Origin: Azospirillum sp. TSO35-2
Lineage (GTDB): Bacteria > Pseudomonadota > Alphaproteobacteria > Azospirillales > Azospirillaceae
Length of the DNA stretch: 64,000 nt
Direction of reading: 5' to 3'
Assembly: GCF_003116095.1 (NCBI RefSeq)
Contig: NZ_LGRA01000021.1
Coordinates: 1,617,986-1,681,985, forward strand
The position numbers and the translations under genes were made by a program. Within the stretch, counting starts at the first letter, position 1. Every line of letters begins with the position of its first letter. Below the pieces are notes generated by a model that ran no database searches, had not been told where the DNA came from, and saw nothing but the letters and a program-made list of their open reading frames with translations. Shown here piece after piece: positions 44,428 through 53,496 of this stretch.

Positions 44428-46764
44428 TCACCGGCCTTCCGTTGCCGCCGCGCGGGCGAGGTTGGTTTCGTACTGGGTCTTGCCCGACCGGTACTGCTTG
44501 GGCCAGGGGATGTCGGTCACCCCGATCCGCGCCGCCTCGTGCAGGGTCCAGGCCGGGTCGGCCAGATGCGGGCGGGCGATGGCGCACAGGTCGCCGCGCC
44601 CGGCGGCGATGATCGAGTTGGCGTGGTCGGCCTCGGAGATCGCGCCGACCGCGATGGTCGGGATGCCCAGCTCGTTGCGGATGCGGTCGGAGAAGGGCGT
44701 CTGGTACAGGCGGCCATAGACCGGCGCGTCGTCCTTCACCACCTGCCCGGACGAGCAGTCGATGATGTCGGCGCCGACCTGCTGGAACAGGCGGGCGAAG
44801 ACCACCGCGTCGTCGGGCGTGTTGCCTCCCTCCGCCCAATCGTGGCAGGACAGCCGGACCGAGATCGGCTTGTCGGCCGGCCAGACCGCGCGGATGGCGC
44901 GGAACACCTCCAGCGGGAAGCGGGCGCGGTTCTCGTGGCTGCCGCCCCACTCGTCGGTGCGGCGGTTGGTCAGCGGCGACAGGAAGCTGGACAGCAGGTA
45001 GCCGTGGGCGGCGTGCAGTTCCAGCAGGTCGGCGCCCGTCGTGGCCGCCAGCGCCGTCGCCCGGCGGAACTCCTCCACCACCCGGTCCATGTCGGCGCGG
45101 TCCATCGCCCGCGGCACCCGGGAGTTCGGCAGGTACGGCAGGGCGGAGGCGGAGATCAGCGGCCACGCCTCTCCCTCGTCCAGCGGCTGGTCGATGCCCT
45201 CCCAGCCGCGCCGCGTCGCTCCCTTGCGCCCGGCATGGCCGAGCTGGATCGCGACCTTCGCGTCGGAATTGGCGTGGACGAAGTCGACGATGCGGCGCCA
45301 ACCCGCCGCCTGCGCCTCGTTCCACAGGCCGAGGCAGCCGGGGGTGATGCGGGCATCGGCCGACACGCAGGTCATCTCGCCGAACACCAGCCCCGCCCCG
45401 CCCAGCGCGCGCGAGCCGAGATGGACCAGATGGAAGTCGCCCGGCACCCCATCCACCGCCGAATACATCGCCATCGGCGAGACGACGACGCGGTTCGCCA
45501 GCGTCAACTCGCGCAGGCGGAACGGCGTCAGCATCGGCGGCGGCGGGCGTCCGCTTCCCGTGGTGCCCTCTGGAGCCCTGGCCGGGGTGAGGCGGTCGGC
45601 GAACCAGCGCTCGTAGCCCTCCAGCCACGCCGGGTCGCGCAGTCGCAGATTCTCGTGGCTGATCCGCTGCGAGCGGGTCAGCATCGAATACATGAACTGC
45701 TCCGGCTCCAGCCGGTCGGCGTAGCGGGTGCCGACCACCTCGAACCACTCCATGGCGTTGCGCGCCGCGTTCTGGATGCGGGCGACATCGACCCGCCGCA
45801 CCTCCTCATAGGCGGCCAACACCTCGGGAATGCGGTCGGCGCCGTGGCCGAAACGCTCGAACTGGCGGGTCAGCTCGATGGCGTCGTCGACCGCCAGCTT
45901 GGTGCCGGAGCCGATGGCGAAGTGCGCGGTGTGGGCGGCGTCGCCCATCAGCACGACGTGGCTGCGGCCGTTGAAATGGCTCCAGGCGCCGCAGACCAGC
46001 CGGTTGAAGTTCAGCCAGGCCGAGCCGCGCAGGTGCCGCGCGTTGGACAGCAGCGGCGCCCCCTCCAGCACCTCCGCGAACACGGTTTCGCAGAAGGCGA
46101 TGGAGCCCGGCAGGTCGGCCTTGTCCAGCCCGTGGGCCTGGAACGTCTCCTCCGTCGTCTCGACGATGAAGGTCGAGGTGGTGTCGTCGAACTTGTAGAT
46201 GTGGGCCTGGAACCAGCCGTGTTCGGTCTTGCGGAAATCGAAGGTGAAGGCGTCGAAGCGCTTCTTGGTGCCGAGCCAGATGTAGCGGTTGGGCCGCACC
46301 AGCATGTCGGGCCGGAACACGTCCTCATAGCGCTGGCGGATGCGCGAGTTCACCCCGTCGGCGGCGACGATCAGGTCGGCGTCGGGGAACTCCAGGTCGC
46401 TGTCCACCTCATGCTCGAACCGCAGCTCGACGCCCAGATCCTCGCAGCGCCGCTGCAGGATGTTCAGCAGCGTCTTGCGGCCGATGCCGACGAAGCCATG
46501 CCCGCTGGTCCGCATGCGGCGGCCCTTGATCAGGACCTCGATGTCGTCCCAATGGTTGAAGGCCTGCTCGATCGCCGTCGCGGTTTCGGGATCCCACTCC
46601 CGCATCGCCACCATCGTCGCGTCGGAGAACACCACCCCCCAACCGAAGGTGTCGTAGGGCCGGTTGCGCTCCACCACCGTCACCGCGTGGGCGGGATGCC
46701 GCTTCTTCATCAGCAGCCCGAAATAGAGCCCGGCCGGACCGCCGCCGATGCAGACGATGCGCAT
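44428..46764 (-). CDS. 2-aminobenzoyl-CoA monooxygenase/reductase (flavin monooxygenase - old yellow enzyme fusion)
   Basis: 778 residues. The N-terminal half (about 1-390) is a PHBH-type FAD monooxygenase: [18 protein letters not shown], then [15 protein letters not shown] and [18 protein letters not shown]. The C-terminal half (from about 400, [18 protein letters not shown]) is an old-yellow-enzyme-type FMN reductase with [10 protein letters not shown] and [18 protein letters not shown]. This two-flavin architecture is known for Azoarcus 2-aminobenzoyl-CoA monooxygenase/reductase, which hydroxylates and reduces the ring. Salicylyl-CoA 5-hydroxylases are relatives. With an anthranilate-CoA ligase in the cluster the first name fits best. 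The ATG at 46764 has GGGAGGA upstream. Confidence 0.92.
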   Translation of the reverse strand: MRIVCIGGGPAGLYFGLLMKKRHPAHAVTVVERNRPYDTFGWGVVFSDATMVAMREWDPETATAIEQAFNHWDDIEVLIKGRRMRTSGHGFVGIGRKTLLNILQRRCEDLGVELRFEHEVDSDLEFPDADLIVAADGVNSRIRQRYEDVFRPDMLVRPNRYIWLGTKKRFDAFTFDFRKTEHGWFQAHIYKFDDTTSTFIVETTEETFQAHGLDKADLPGSIAFCETVFAEVLEGAPLLSNARHLRGSAWLNFNRLVCGAWSHFNGRSHVVLMGDAAHTAHFAIGSGTKLAVDDAIELTRQFERFGHGADRIPEVLAAYEEVRRVDVARIQNAARNAMEWFEVVGTRYADRLEPEQFMYSMLTRSQRISHENLRLRDPAWLEGYERWFADRLTPARAPEGTTGSGRPPPPMLTPFRLRELTLANRVVVSPMAMYSAVDGVPGDFHLVHLGSRALGGAGLVFGEMTCVSADARITPGCLGLWNEAQAAGWRRIVDFVHANSDAKVAIQLGHAGRKGATRRGWEGIDQPLDEGEAWPLISASALPYLPNSRVPRAMDRADMDRVVEEFRRATALAATTGADLLELHAAHGYLLSSFLSPLTNRRTDEWGGSHENRARFPLEVFRAIRAVWPADKPISVRLSCHDWAEGGNTPDDAVVFARLFQQVGADIIDCSSGQVVKDDAPVYGRLYQTPFSDRIRNELGIPTIAVGAISEADHANSIIAAGRGDLCAIARPHLADPAWTLHEAARIGVTDIPWPKQYRSGKTQYETNLARAAATEGR

Positions 46765-46842
46765 GCGTGTTCCTCCCAAATGGGGACAGGCGTGTCGGGA
46801 CCAGACCGGGCGACCGGTGCCGCCCTCCGTTTGCTGGCCTGA

Positions 46843-46869
46843 CAAATGTTTTAACATTCAAATATTGAA
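46843..46869. promoter_or_regulatory. AT-rich operator region upstream of the 2-aminobenzoyl-CoA monooxygenase operon
   Basis: Two overlapping palindromes lie in the divergent gap 46765-46998: AATGTT-TT-AACATT at 46845-46858, and a perfect TTCAA-ATA-TTGAA at 46857-46869. The stretch TTTTAACATTCAAATATT closely matches the site at 40684 before the ligase operon. The MarR regulator encoded at 36338 is the likely binder, so both anthranilate operons would respond together. Confidence 0.6.
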
Positions 46870-46998
46870 AGGTCAAACACCTGTTGGATCGCGCACAACG
46901 CCATTGTCTCCGCCGCCGCGAAGGTGGAGGATCGCACCGCCCGGTCCCCCGGCCGGCGCCACCGCGAACCACCCACTGCCAGGACCGGACCGACCGCC

Positions 46999-48171
46999 AT
47001 GTTCAACGCGCTCTCCCGCCAGCCCGACGACGCCCTGCTCGCCCTGATCGGCCTCTACAAGCAGGATCCGCGGCCGGGCAAGGTCGATCTCGGCGTCGGC
47101 GTCTATCGGGACGAGGAGGGGCGCACCCCGATCTTCCGCGCGGTCAAGGCGGCGGAACGGCTGCTGCTCGACGGGCAGGACAGCAAGGCCTATCTCGGGC
47201 TGGAGGGCGACGCGCTGTATCTGGAGCGGCTGTGGTCGCTGATCGGCGGGACGGCGGGGACGCGGGTGTCGGCGGCCGGCGTGCAGACGCCGGGCGGGTC
47301 GGGCGCGCTGCGGCTGGCGGCCGATCTGGTGCTGCGCGGCGGGGCCAAACGCGTCCTGGTCGGCCAGCCGACCTGGCCGAACCATGTCGGCATCTTCGCC
47401 GCCGCCGGGCTTGAGGTCGTCGGCCATCCCTTCTTCGACCGCGCCAGCCAGACCGTGCTGTTCGACAGCATGATCGCGGCGATCGACGCCGCCGGGCCGG
47501 GCGACGTCGCCCTGCTGCACGGCAGTTGCCACAACCCGACCGGCGCGCCGCTGTCGCTCGACCAGTGGGCAACCCTGGCCGTGCTGATGGAAAAGCGCGG
47601 CGTGCTGCCGCTGGTCGATCTCGCCTACCAGGGCTTCGGCCGCGGGCTGGACGAGGACGCCGCCGGCCTGCGCCACCTGATCGGCGCGGTGCCGGAAACG
47701 CTGGTCGCCGTGTCGTCGTCGAAGTCCTTCGGCCTCTACCGCGAGCGCACCGGCGCCATCTTCGCCGTCGCCGCGACGCCCGGCCCGGCCGATCTCGCCA
47801 AGTCCAACCTGATGGGGCTGGCCCGCACCAGCTATTCGATGCCGCCCGACCATGGCGCCGCCGTGGTGCGCACCATCCTCGGCGACGCGGCGCTGACCGC
47901 CGACTGGACGGCGGAGCTGGACGCCATGCGCGCCCGCATCACCGGCATCCGCCGCAAGCTCGCCGCCGGCCTCGCCGGCACCTTCCCGGCGCTGGCCGCC
48001 GTGGCGGAGCAGGAGGGCATGTTCTCCCTGCTGCCGCTGACGGAGGCGGAGGTGCTGCGCCTGCGCGCCGACCACGCGATCTACATGCCGACTTCGGGCC
48101 GCATCAACATCGCCGGCCTGAAGACGGCCGAGGTGGACGACGTGGTGGCCAAGTTCGCCGCCCTGCGCTGA
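46999..48171 (+). CDS. Aromatic amino acid / aspartate aminotransferase (class I, TyrB/AspC-like)
   Basis: 390 residues, PLP-dependent. The start LSRQPDDALLALIGLYKQDP and VDLGVGVYRDEEGRTPIF are typical of the TyrB/AspC subgroup. SCHNPTG binds the cofactor, and the PLP-lysine is in VSSSKSFGLYRERTGA. C-terminal residues RINIAGL contain the carboxylate-binding Arg. It is divergent from the anthranilate operon, sharing its control region, so it may act on tryptophan, kynurenine or phenylalanine. General aspartate transamination is not excluded. Confidence 0.88.
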   Translation: MFNALSRQPDDALLALIGLYKQDPRPGKVDLGVGVYRDEEGRTPIFRAVKAAERLLLDGQDSKAYLGLEGDALYLERLWSLIGGTAGTRVSAAGVQTPGGSGALRLAADLVLRGGAKRVLVGQPTWPNHVGIFAAAGLEVVGHPFFDRASQTVLFDSMIAAIDAAGPGDVALLHGSCHNPTGAPLSLDQWATLAVLMEKRGVLPLVDLAYQGFGRGLDEDAAGLRHLIGAVPETLVAVSSSKSFGLYRERTGAIFAVAATPGPADLAKSNLMGLARTSYSMPPDHGAAVVRTILGDAALTADWTAELDAMRARITGIRRKLAAGLAGTFPALAAVAEQEGMFSLLPLTEAEVLRLRADHAIYMPTSGRINIAGLKTAEVDDVVAKFAALR

Positions 48172-48186
48172 CCGGAGCGGACGCGG

Positions 48187-48846
48187 ATGACCAACACGGT
48201 TCCGGCGGTAGACGCCCAGGCCGACACGCAAGCCGACGCCCAGGGCGCGGCCGAACGCCACCAGCTCTACGAAGACGCGCTGGCGATGCTGTTCGGCACG
48301 CTGTTCATCGCGCTGGGCATGCTGCTCTACGCCAAGACGACGCTGCTGACCGGCAGCATGGCCGGCGTCGCCCTGCTGGTGAGCTACATCACCCATGTCC
48401 AGTTCGGCGTCATCTTCTTCGCGATCAACCTGCCCTTCTACGCCCTGGCGTGGAAGCGGCTGGGTTGGAAGTTCACGCTGCGGACCTTCATCGCCGTCGG
48501 GCTGGTGACGCTGTTCTCGCGCCTGACCGACCAATGGATCGGCTTCGACCATCTCGACCCGGTCTACGCCACGGTGATCGGCAGCGGCCTGTGCGGCACC
48601 GGCCTGTTGATGCTGTTCCGCCACCGCACCGGGCTGGGCGGCGTCAACATCCTGGCGATCTACCTGCAGGAGCGCTACGGCATCCGTGCCGGCTATTTCC
48701 AGCTCGGTGTCGACCTGACCATCCTGGCCGCCGCCTTCTTCGTGCTCGCCCCCGACCGGCTGCTGCTGTCGGTGGTCGGCGCCACCATCGTCAACATGCT
48801 GCTGGCGATCAACCACAAGCCGGGCCGCTACCTCGGCATCAGCTGA
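48187..48846 (+). CDS. YitT-family integral membrane protein
   Basis: 219 residues, five or six membrane helices after a polar N-terminus with ADTQADAQ repeats. Typical YitT/DUF161 motifs are GTLFIALGMLLYAKTTLLTG, GSMAGVALLVSYI and TGLGGVNILAIYLQERYGIRAG. Function of the family is not established. It follows the aminotransferase gene by 15 nt, suggesting co-transcription, possibly as a transporter for an aromatic or amino acid product. Confidence 0.85.
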   Translation: MTNTVPAVDAQADTQADAQGAAERHQLYEDALAMLFGTLFIALGMLLYAKTTLLTGSMAGVALLVSYITHVQFGVIFFAINLPFYALAWKRLGWKFTLRTFIAVGLVTLFSRLTDQWIGFDHLDPVYATVIGSGLCGTGLLMLFRHRTGLGGVNILAIYLQERYGIRAGYFQLGVDLTILAAAFFVLAPDRLLLSVVGATIVNMLLAINHKPGRYLGIS

Positions 48847-48862
48847 CGCCGAGGGGCGGCGG

Positions 48863-49789
48863 TCACCCGAGCCACGCCAGCGTGGCGCGCAGCCCGTCTT
48901 CCAGCGGCGTGTCGCAGCTCATGCCGAAAGCGGCGACCAGACGGGCCGGGTCGCCGATCGACACCCGGATGTCACCGGGCCGCGCCGGGCCGGACCGGCG
49001 GTCGAGCGGCCGGCCCGACAGGTCGGCCAGTACCTGCGCCAGCCGGTTGACCGTGGTCGGGCGGCCGGTGCAGACGTTGAACACCGGGGCACCGGCGCGT
49101 GGGCTGTCCATCGCCGCGGTCAGGTAGCGCACCAGATCCCCGACATAGACGAAGTCGCGCACCTGTTCGCCGTCGCCGTTGATGGTGACCGGCTCCCCAG
49201 CCGCGATCCGGCCGGCGAAAATGGAAATCACGCCGGAATAGGGCGATTTCGGGTCCTGCCGCGGGCCATAGACGTTGAAGAAGCGGAAGCCGGTCGTCGG
49301 CACGCCGTGCACGCCGTCGGCGACGCGCGCGTGCAACTCGCAGCCCAGCTTGTCGGCGCCGTAGGCCGACAGCGGCCGGGTCGCCGCATCCTCCGTCAGC
49401 GGGGTGTCGGGGTTGTCGCCATACACCGCGGCGGACGAGGCGTAGACCACCGGCACCGGCCCGCGTGGGTTGGCCCGCCGCGCCGCGTCGAACACCGCGA
49501 TGGTGCCGGACAGGTTGGCGTGGTGCGTCGCCAGCCACGCCTCGCGCGAGCGGTCGACCGAGGCCACCGCCGCCAGATGGAAGCAGCCGTCGATGCCGGC
49601 CATCGCCGCCTCGACCGCCGCGGCGTCGGCGACGTCGCCGACCGTCACCGCCACGCCGGCCGGCAGGTTTTCGCGCGTGCCGGTCGACAGGTCGTCGAGC
49701 ACCCGCGCCTCGTGCCCGGCGGCCAGCAGCCGCTCGATCAGGTGCGAGCCGATGAAGCCGCAGCCGCCGGTAACCAGATAACGCGCCAT
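48863..49789 (-). CDS. NAD-dependent sugar epimerase/dehydratase (UDP-glucose 4-epimerase-like)
   Basis: 308 residues, extended SDR. It begins RYLVTGGCGFIGSHLIERLL (NAD-binding), has VVYASSAAVYGDNP, the catalytic Tyr-x3-Lys in SAYGADKLGCELHA, and FFNVYGPRQDPKSPYSGVIS, typical of nucleotide-sugar 4-epimerases and 4,6-dehydratases. It stands alone on the minus strand, convergent with the YitT gene. It probably supplies a nucleotide sugar for surface polysaccharide; the exact sugar is not visible. Confidence 0.88.
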   Translation of the reverse strand: MARYLVTGGCGFIGSHLIERLLAAGHEARVLDDLSTGTRENLPAGVAVTVGDVADAAAVEAAMAGIDGCFHLAAVASVDRSREAWLATHHANLSGTIAVFDAARRANPRGPVPVVYASSAAVYGDNPDTPLTEDAATRPLSAYGADKLGCELHARVADGVHGVPTTGFRFFNVYGPRQDPKSPYSGVISIFAGRIAAGEPVTINGDGEQVRDFVYVGDLVRYLTAAMDSPRAGAPVFNVCTGRPTTVNRLAQVLADLSGRPLDRRSGPARPGDIRVSIGDPARLVAAFGMSCDTPLEDGLRATLAWLG

Positions 49790-49829
49790 GACCTTCGGCT
49801 CCCCTGCCTTAGTTCCTCGTGAAGCGCCC

Positions 49830-50123
49830 TCAGGCGGCCAGGAATCCGGCGACGACGGACTGGAATTCCCTGGGCTTGGTGGACAGCGCCCCGTCGGCGC
49901 GGATGCACTTGATCAGCTCCAGCCCCGACAACCCCGGCATGACGATGTCCATCGCTACCAGATCCGGCGTCCGGTCGCGCATCAGGTCCAGCACGGTGAC
50001 GGGGTCGGCCGTCTCGACGACGCTGAAGCCGCCCTCCTCCAGGCAGCGGACGAACAGCTTACGCATCAGCGCATTGTCCTCGTCCACGAGGATCGTCCGC
50101 GTCTTCTCGGCCCTGTCCATCAT
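49830..50123 (-). CDS. Truncated response-regulator receiver protein
   Basis: 97 residues from ATG 50123. It contains the first half of a receiver domain: the acidic pair in TILVDEDNALMRKLFVRCL, and the phosphorylatable Asp in LVAMDIVMPGLSGLELIKCI. Strands 4 and 5 with the conserved Thr/Ser and Lys are missing; after IRADG it continues with an unrelated tail ending SVVAGFLAA. Neighbouring frames do not restore the domain. No kinase or output domain is adjacent. It may be a decaying gene or a phosphate sink. Confidence 0.65.
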   Translation of the reverse strand: MMDRAEKTRTILVDEDNALMRKLFVRCLEEGGFSVVETADPVTVLDLMRDRTPDLVAMDIVMPGLSGLELIKCIRADGALSTKPREFQSVVAGFLAA

Positions 50124-50313
50124 CTCGCCATCCGGGTGGTGCGCAAACGCCGGAATCATCCGCAGCATGCGACGCCGCCGGGGCGACGGGCCGCAAGACG
50201 ACGGCAACAACTGTTTGTAGCACCGTGTCTAACGATTTCGAACTTTTCGGTCAAGCCGGCCCGCCGGACAGAGTCATCGTCCTTCGGTGTTGCGTCCCGT
50301 CGCGGCGGCCGTC

Positions 50314-50331
50314 CATTCGGGATCCCGAATG
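50314..50331. promoter_or_regulatory. Perfect 18-bp palindrome upstream of the GST gene
   Basis: CATTCGGGATCCCGAATG reads identically on both strands. It lies in the 309-nt gap 50124-50432 between the receiver gene and the GST gene, about 100 nt before the GST start. It could be an operator for a dimeric regulator. There is no T-run to make it a terminator. Nothing else recognisable lies in the gap. Confidence 0.35.
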
Positions 50332-50432
50332 CTCGCTTTCCACTGGCGCACACCACCCGATTGAGGTCATCCTCGCCGCAAATCGGGCCGCCCGGCGCGT
50401 CGGGCCCCGCGCATCAGGGAGACAGAGCCATC

Positions 50433-51056
50433 GTGACCGCCCCCTTCATCCTGCACGGCAACGTGAACTCGCAGCCGGCGACCCGCATCGCGCTGTTCTT
50501 CCGGCTGGCCGGCATTCCCTTCCAATACCGCCACGTCGACCTGCGCAGCGGGCAGCAGAAGACCCCGGAATACCAGGCGATCAACCGGTTCGGCCGGGTG
50601 CCGACGCTGGTGCACGGCGACCGCTCGGTGTCCGAATCGAGCGTGATCCTGACCTACCTTGCCCAGCAGACCGGCAAGTTCGGCGGCCGTGACGAGGATG
50701 AGACGATCCGCATCGCCGAATGGCTGAGCTGGCTCGCCGACGTTCTGCTGCCGGTCCAGCGCGCCCGCGCGGTGCGCAAGTTCAACGGTGACGCCAACGC
50801 CCTGCCCTGGATCGACGCCTCGGCGGTGAGCGGGATGCGGCTGTTCGACCAGCATCTGGCCGGCCGCCAATTCATCGAGGGCGACCGGCTGACCATCGCC
50901 GACATCTTCGCCTTCCCCTGGATCGACCTGATGAACGAATCGGCGATCGAGGCGGCCGACTACCCCAACGTCCAGGCCTGGGCCGACCGCATCCGCGCCC
51001 TGCCCGGCTACCAGCCACAATACGACCTGATGCCGTCGGCGGACGCGGCGTGCTGA
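50433..51056 (+). CDS. Glutathione S-transferase family protein
   Basis: 207 residues. The thioredoxin-like N-terminal domain starts FILHGNVNSQPATRIALFFRLAG, has the cis-Pro segment FGRVPTLVHGDRSVSESSVILTYLAQQTG (glutathione gamma-glutamyl site in SESS), and an all-helical C-terminal domain with LTIADIFAFPW. The only suitable start is GTG 50433, with GGGAG upstream; the long upstream frame is not coding. It probably conjugates or isomerises an electrophile. Substrate unknown. Confidence 0.85.
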   Translation: MTAPFILHGNVNSQPATRIALFFRLAGIPFQYRHVDLRSGQQKTPEYQAINRFGRVPTLVHGDRSVSESSVILTYLAQQTGKFGGRDEDETIRIAEWLSWLADVLLPVQRARAVRKFNGDANALPWIDASAVSGMRLFDQHLAGRQFIEGDRLTIADIFAFPWIDLMNESAIEAADYPNVQAWADRIRALPGYQPQYDLMPSADAAC

Positions 51057-51068
51057 GTTGAGGCGGTT

Positions 51069-51175
51069 CCCCCCACCCTAAACCCTCCCCCGCTGGGCGG
51101 GGGAGGGAACAAGTGCTGAAGCGGGAGAGAGGCGGCAGTCCCTCCCCCGCCCAGCGGGGGAGGTTAGGTGGGGGC
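51069..51175. repeat. Intergenic inverted-repeat element, copy 1
   Basis: About 107 nt. The left arm CCCCCACCCTAAACCCTCCC and the right arm, read on the other strand, CCCCCACCTAACCTCCCCC are near-identical. Each arm carries an inner hairpin of CCTCCCCCGC with GCGGGGGAGG. The centre includes AGGCGGCAGTCCC, also present in copy 2. It ends one base before the PaaK-like gene stop. Confidence 0.7.
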
Positions 51176-52405
51176 CTAACCCCGGGTGTCGTCGATCACC
51201 TTGCCGTCGTTGGGCAGGGTTCCCGGCCCGGCGAACTCGACCACGCCCTTCAGCTTGGTTACCGACGCCAGCGTCTCGCGCACCGCGGCGGCCAGCGCCT
51301 CGCCCGTCTCCTCCGCCTCGCAGCGCAGGGTCATGGTGTCGCTGGCGTCCTGGCGGCCGACGACCAACCGGGCGCGGGCGATCTGCGGGTGGCGACGCAG
51401 CACCTCGGCGACCTGGGACGGGTGGACGAACATGCCCTTGACCTTGGTCGTCTGGTCGGCGCGGCCCATCCAGCCCTTCAGCCGCATGTTGGTGCGCCCG
51501 CAGGGGCTGACGCCCGGCAGCACCGCCGACAGGTCGCCGGTGGCGAAGCGCACCAGCGGGTAGGCCGGGTTGAAGATGGTCACCACCACCTCGCCGACCT
51601 CGCCGTCGGGCACCGGGTCGCCGGTGCCGGGGCGGACGATCTCGACGATGCAGCCCTCCTCCACCACCAGCCCGGCGCGGGCCGGCGTCTCGTAGGCGAC
51701 GATGCCGAGGTCGGCGGTGCCGTAGCACTGGTAGACCGCCAGCCCGCGCGCCTCGTAGAAGGCGCGGGCGTCGGGCAGGTAGGGGCCGCCCGACACGCTG
51801 GCGATGCGGACCGACGAGACGTCGAGCCCCAGCGCGTCGCCCTTCTCCAGGATGATCTTCAGGAAGTCCGGCGTGCCGATGTAGCCGCGCGGCTTCAGGC
51901 TGGATATCACCTGGGCCTGCATCTCGGTGTTGCCGGTGCCGGCCGGGATCACGGCGCAGCCGATGGCGTGCGCCCCCGTCTCGAACATCGAGCCGGCGGG
52001 GGTGAGATGGTAGGCGAAGCAGTTGTGCGCGAGGTCGCCGGCGCGGAAGCCGGCGGCGAACAGCGCGCGGGCGCTGCGCCAGGGGTCCTTGCCGTGCGGC
52101 TCCGGGTCATGGATCGGCCCGGGCGAGGCGAAGACCCGCGCCAGCCGGCCGATCTCGACCGCCGCCAGACCGCCGAAGGGCGGCGCCGCCTGCTGGATCG
52201 CGATCAGATCCGACTTGCGCGTCACCGGCAGGGTGGCCAGCGCCACCCGGTCGCGGATGGCGCCCGCGTCCACATCGGCCAGCACGTGGCGGAAATAGGG
52301 GGCGGCGGCCTTGGCGTGATCGAGATGGGCGGGCAGCGCCGCGAACAGTTCGGCCTCGCGCCGGTCGGAGGAACGGGTTTCGAGGTCGTCGTAGAAGTCG
52401 GTCAT
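51176..52405 (-). CDS. PaaK-like phenylacetate-CoA ligase family protein with non-canonical P-loop
   Basis: 409 residues, ANL superfamily, PaaK branch. It begins FYDDLETRSSDRREAELFAA and has LPVTRKSDLIAIQQ, YQCYGTADLGIVAYE (A5 region), VRFATGDLSAVLPG and GRADQTTKVKGMFVHPSQV (hinge). Where PaaK has a Ser/Thr/Gly-rich P-loop with Lys, this protein reads VFASPGPIHDPEPHGKDP, so ATP handling may differ. It is the last gene of the LIV-type transporter unit and may activate the imported carboxylate. It might also be a non-adenylating paralogue. Confidence 0.82.
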   Translation of the reverse strand: MTDFYDDLETRSSDRREAELFAALPAHLDHAKAAAPYFRHVLADVDAGAIRDRVALATLPVTRKSDLIAIQQAAPPFGGLAAVEIGRLARVFASPGPIHDPEPHGKDPWRSARALFAAGFRAGDLAHNCFAYHLTPAGSMFETGAHAIGCAVIPAGTGNTEMQAQVISSLKPRGYIGTPDFLKIILEKGDALGLDVSSVRIASVSGGPYLPDARAFYEARGLAVYQCYGTADLGIVAYETPARAGLVVEEGCIVEIVRPGTGDPVPDGEVGEVVVTIFNPAYPLVRFATGDLSAVLPGVSPCGRTNMRLKGWMGRADQTTKVKGMFVHPSQVAEVLRRHPQIARARLVVGRQDASDTMTLRCEAEETGEALAAAVRETLASVTKLKGVVEFAGPGTLPNDGKVIDDTRG

Positions 52406-52437
52406 GGTCGTTCGTCCGTTAAGGGGTCGCCCGCCTT

Positions 52438-52550
52438 GCCCCCTCCCCGACCCTCCCCCGCCAGGGCGGGAAAGGGGGACAGGAGCCTGGTCGAAATGCG
52501 GCGGCAGTCCCCTCTCCCGCCAAAGGCGGGGGAGGGTTAGGGAGGGGGCC
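52438..52550. repeat. Intergenic inverted-repeat element, copy 2
   Basis: About 113 nt between the PaaK-like gene and livF. The outer arms are GCCCCCTCCCCGACCCTCCC and the complement of GGGTTAGGGAGGGGGCC. Inner hairpins are CCCGCC/GGCGGG, and the central GCGGCGGCAGTCCCC matches copy 1. The two copies bracket the PaaK-like gene. Confidence 0.7.
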
Positions 52551-52562
52551 GACAGCCTCCGC

Positions 52563-53405
<843 letters not shown>

Positions 53406-53496
53406 GCGGCACCTGGACGTTCGGTAGGACGTTCGGTAGGAGGAGTGCCCTCCCCCCGCCCACGAGGGGGCGGAGGAAGGGCCACAGGGTGCGGGC

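Noticed and set aside
38996-46764. Salicylate/gentisate degradation as the role of the ligase and two-flavin enzyme
   Set aside because: Homologues include salicylyl-CoA 5-hydroxylase, but kynA, kynU and kynB beside the ligase make anthranilate the more consistent substrate. No gentisate dioxygenase gene is present.
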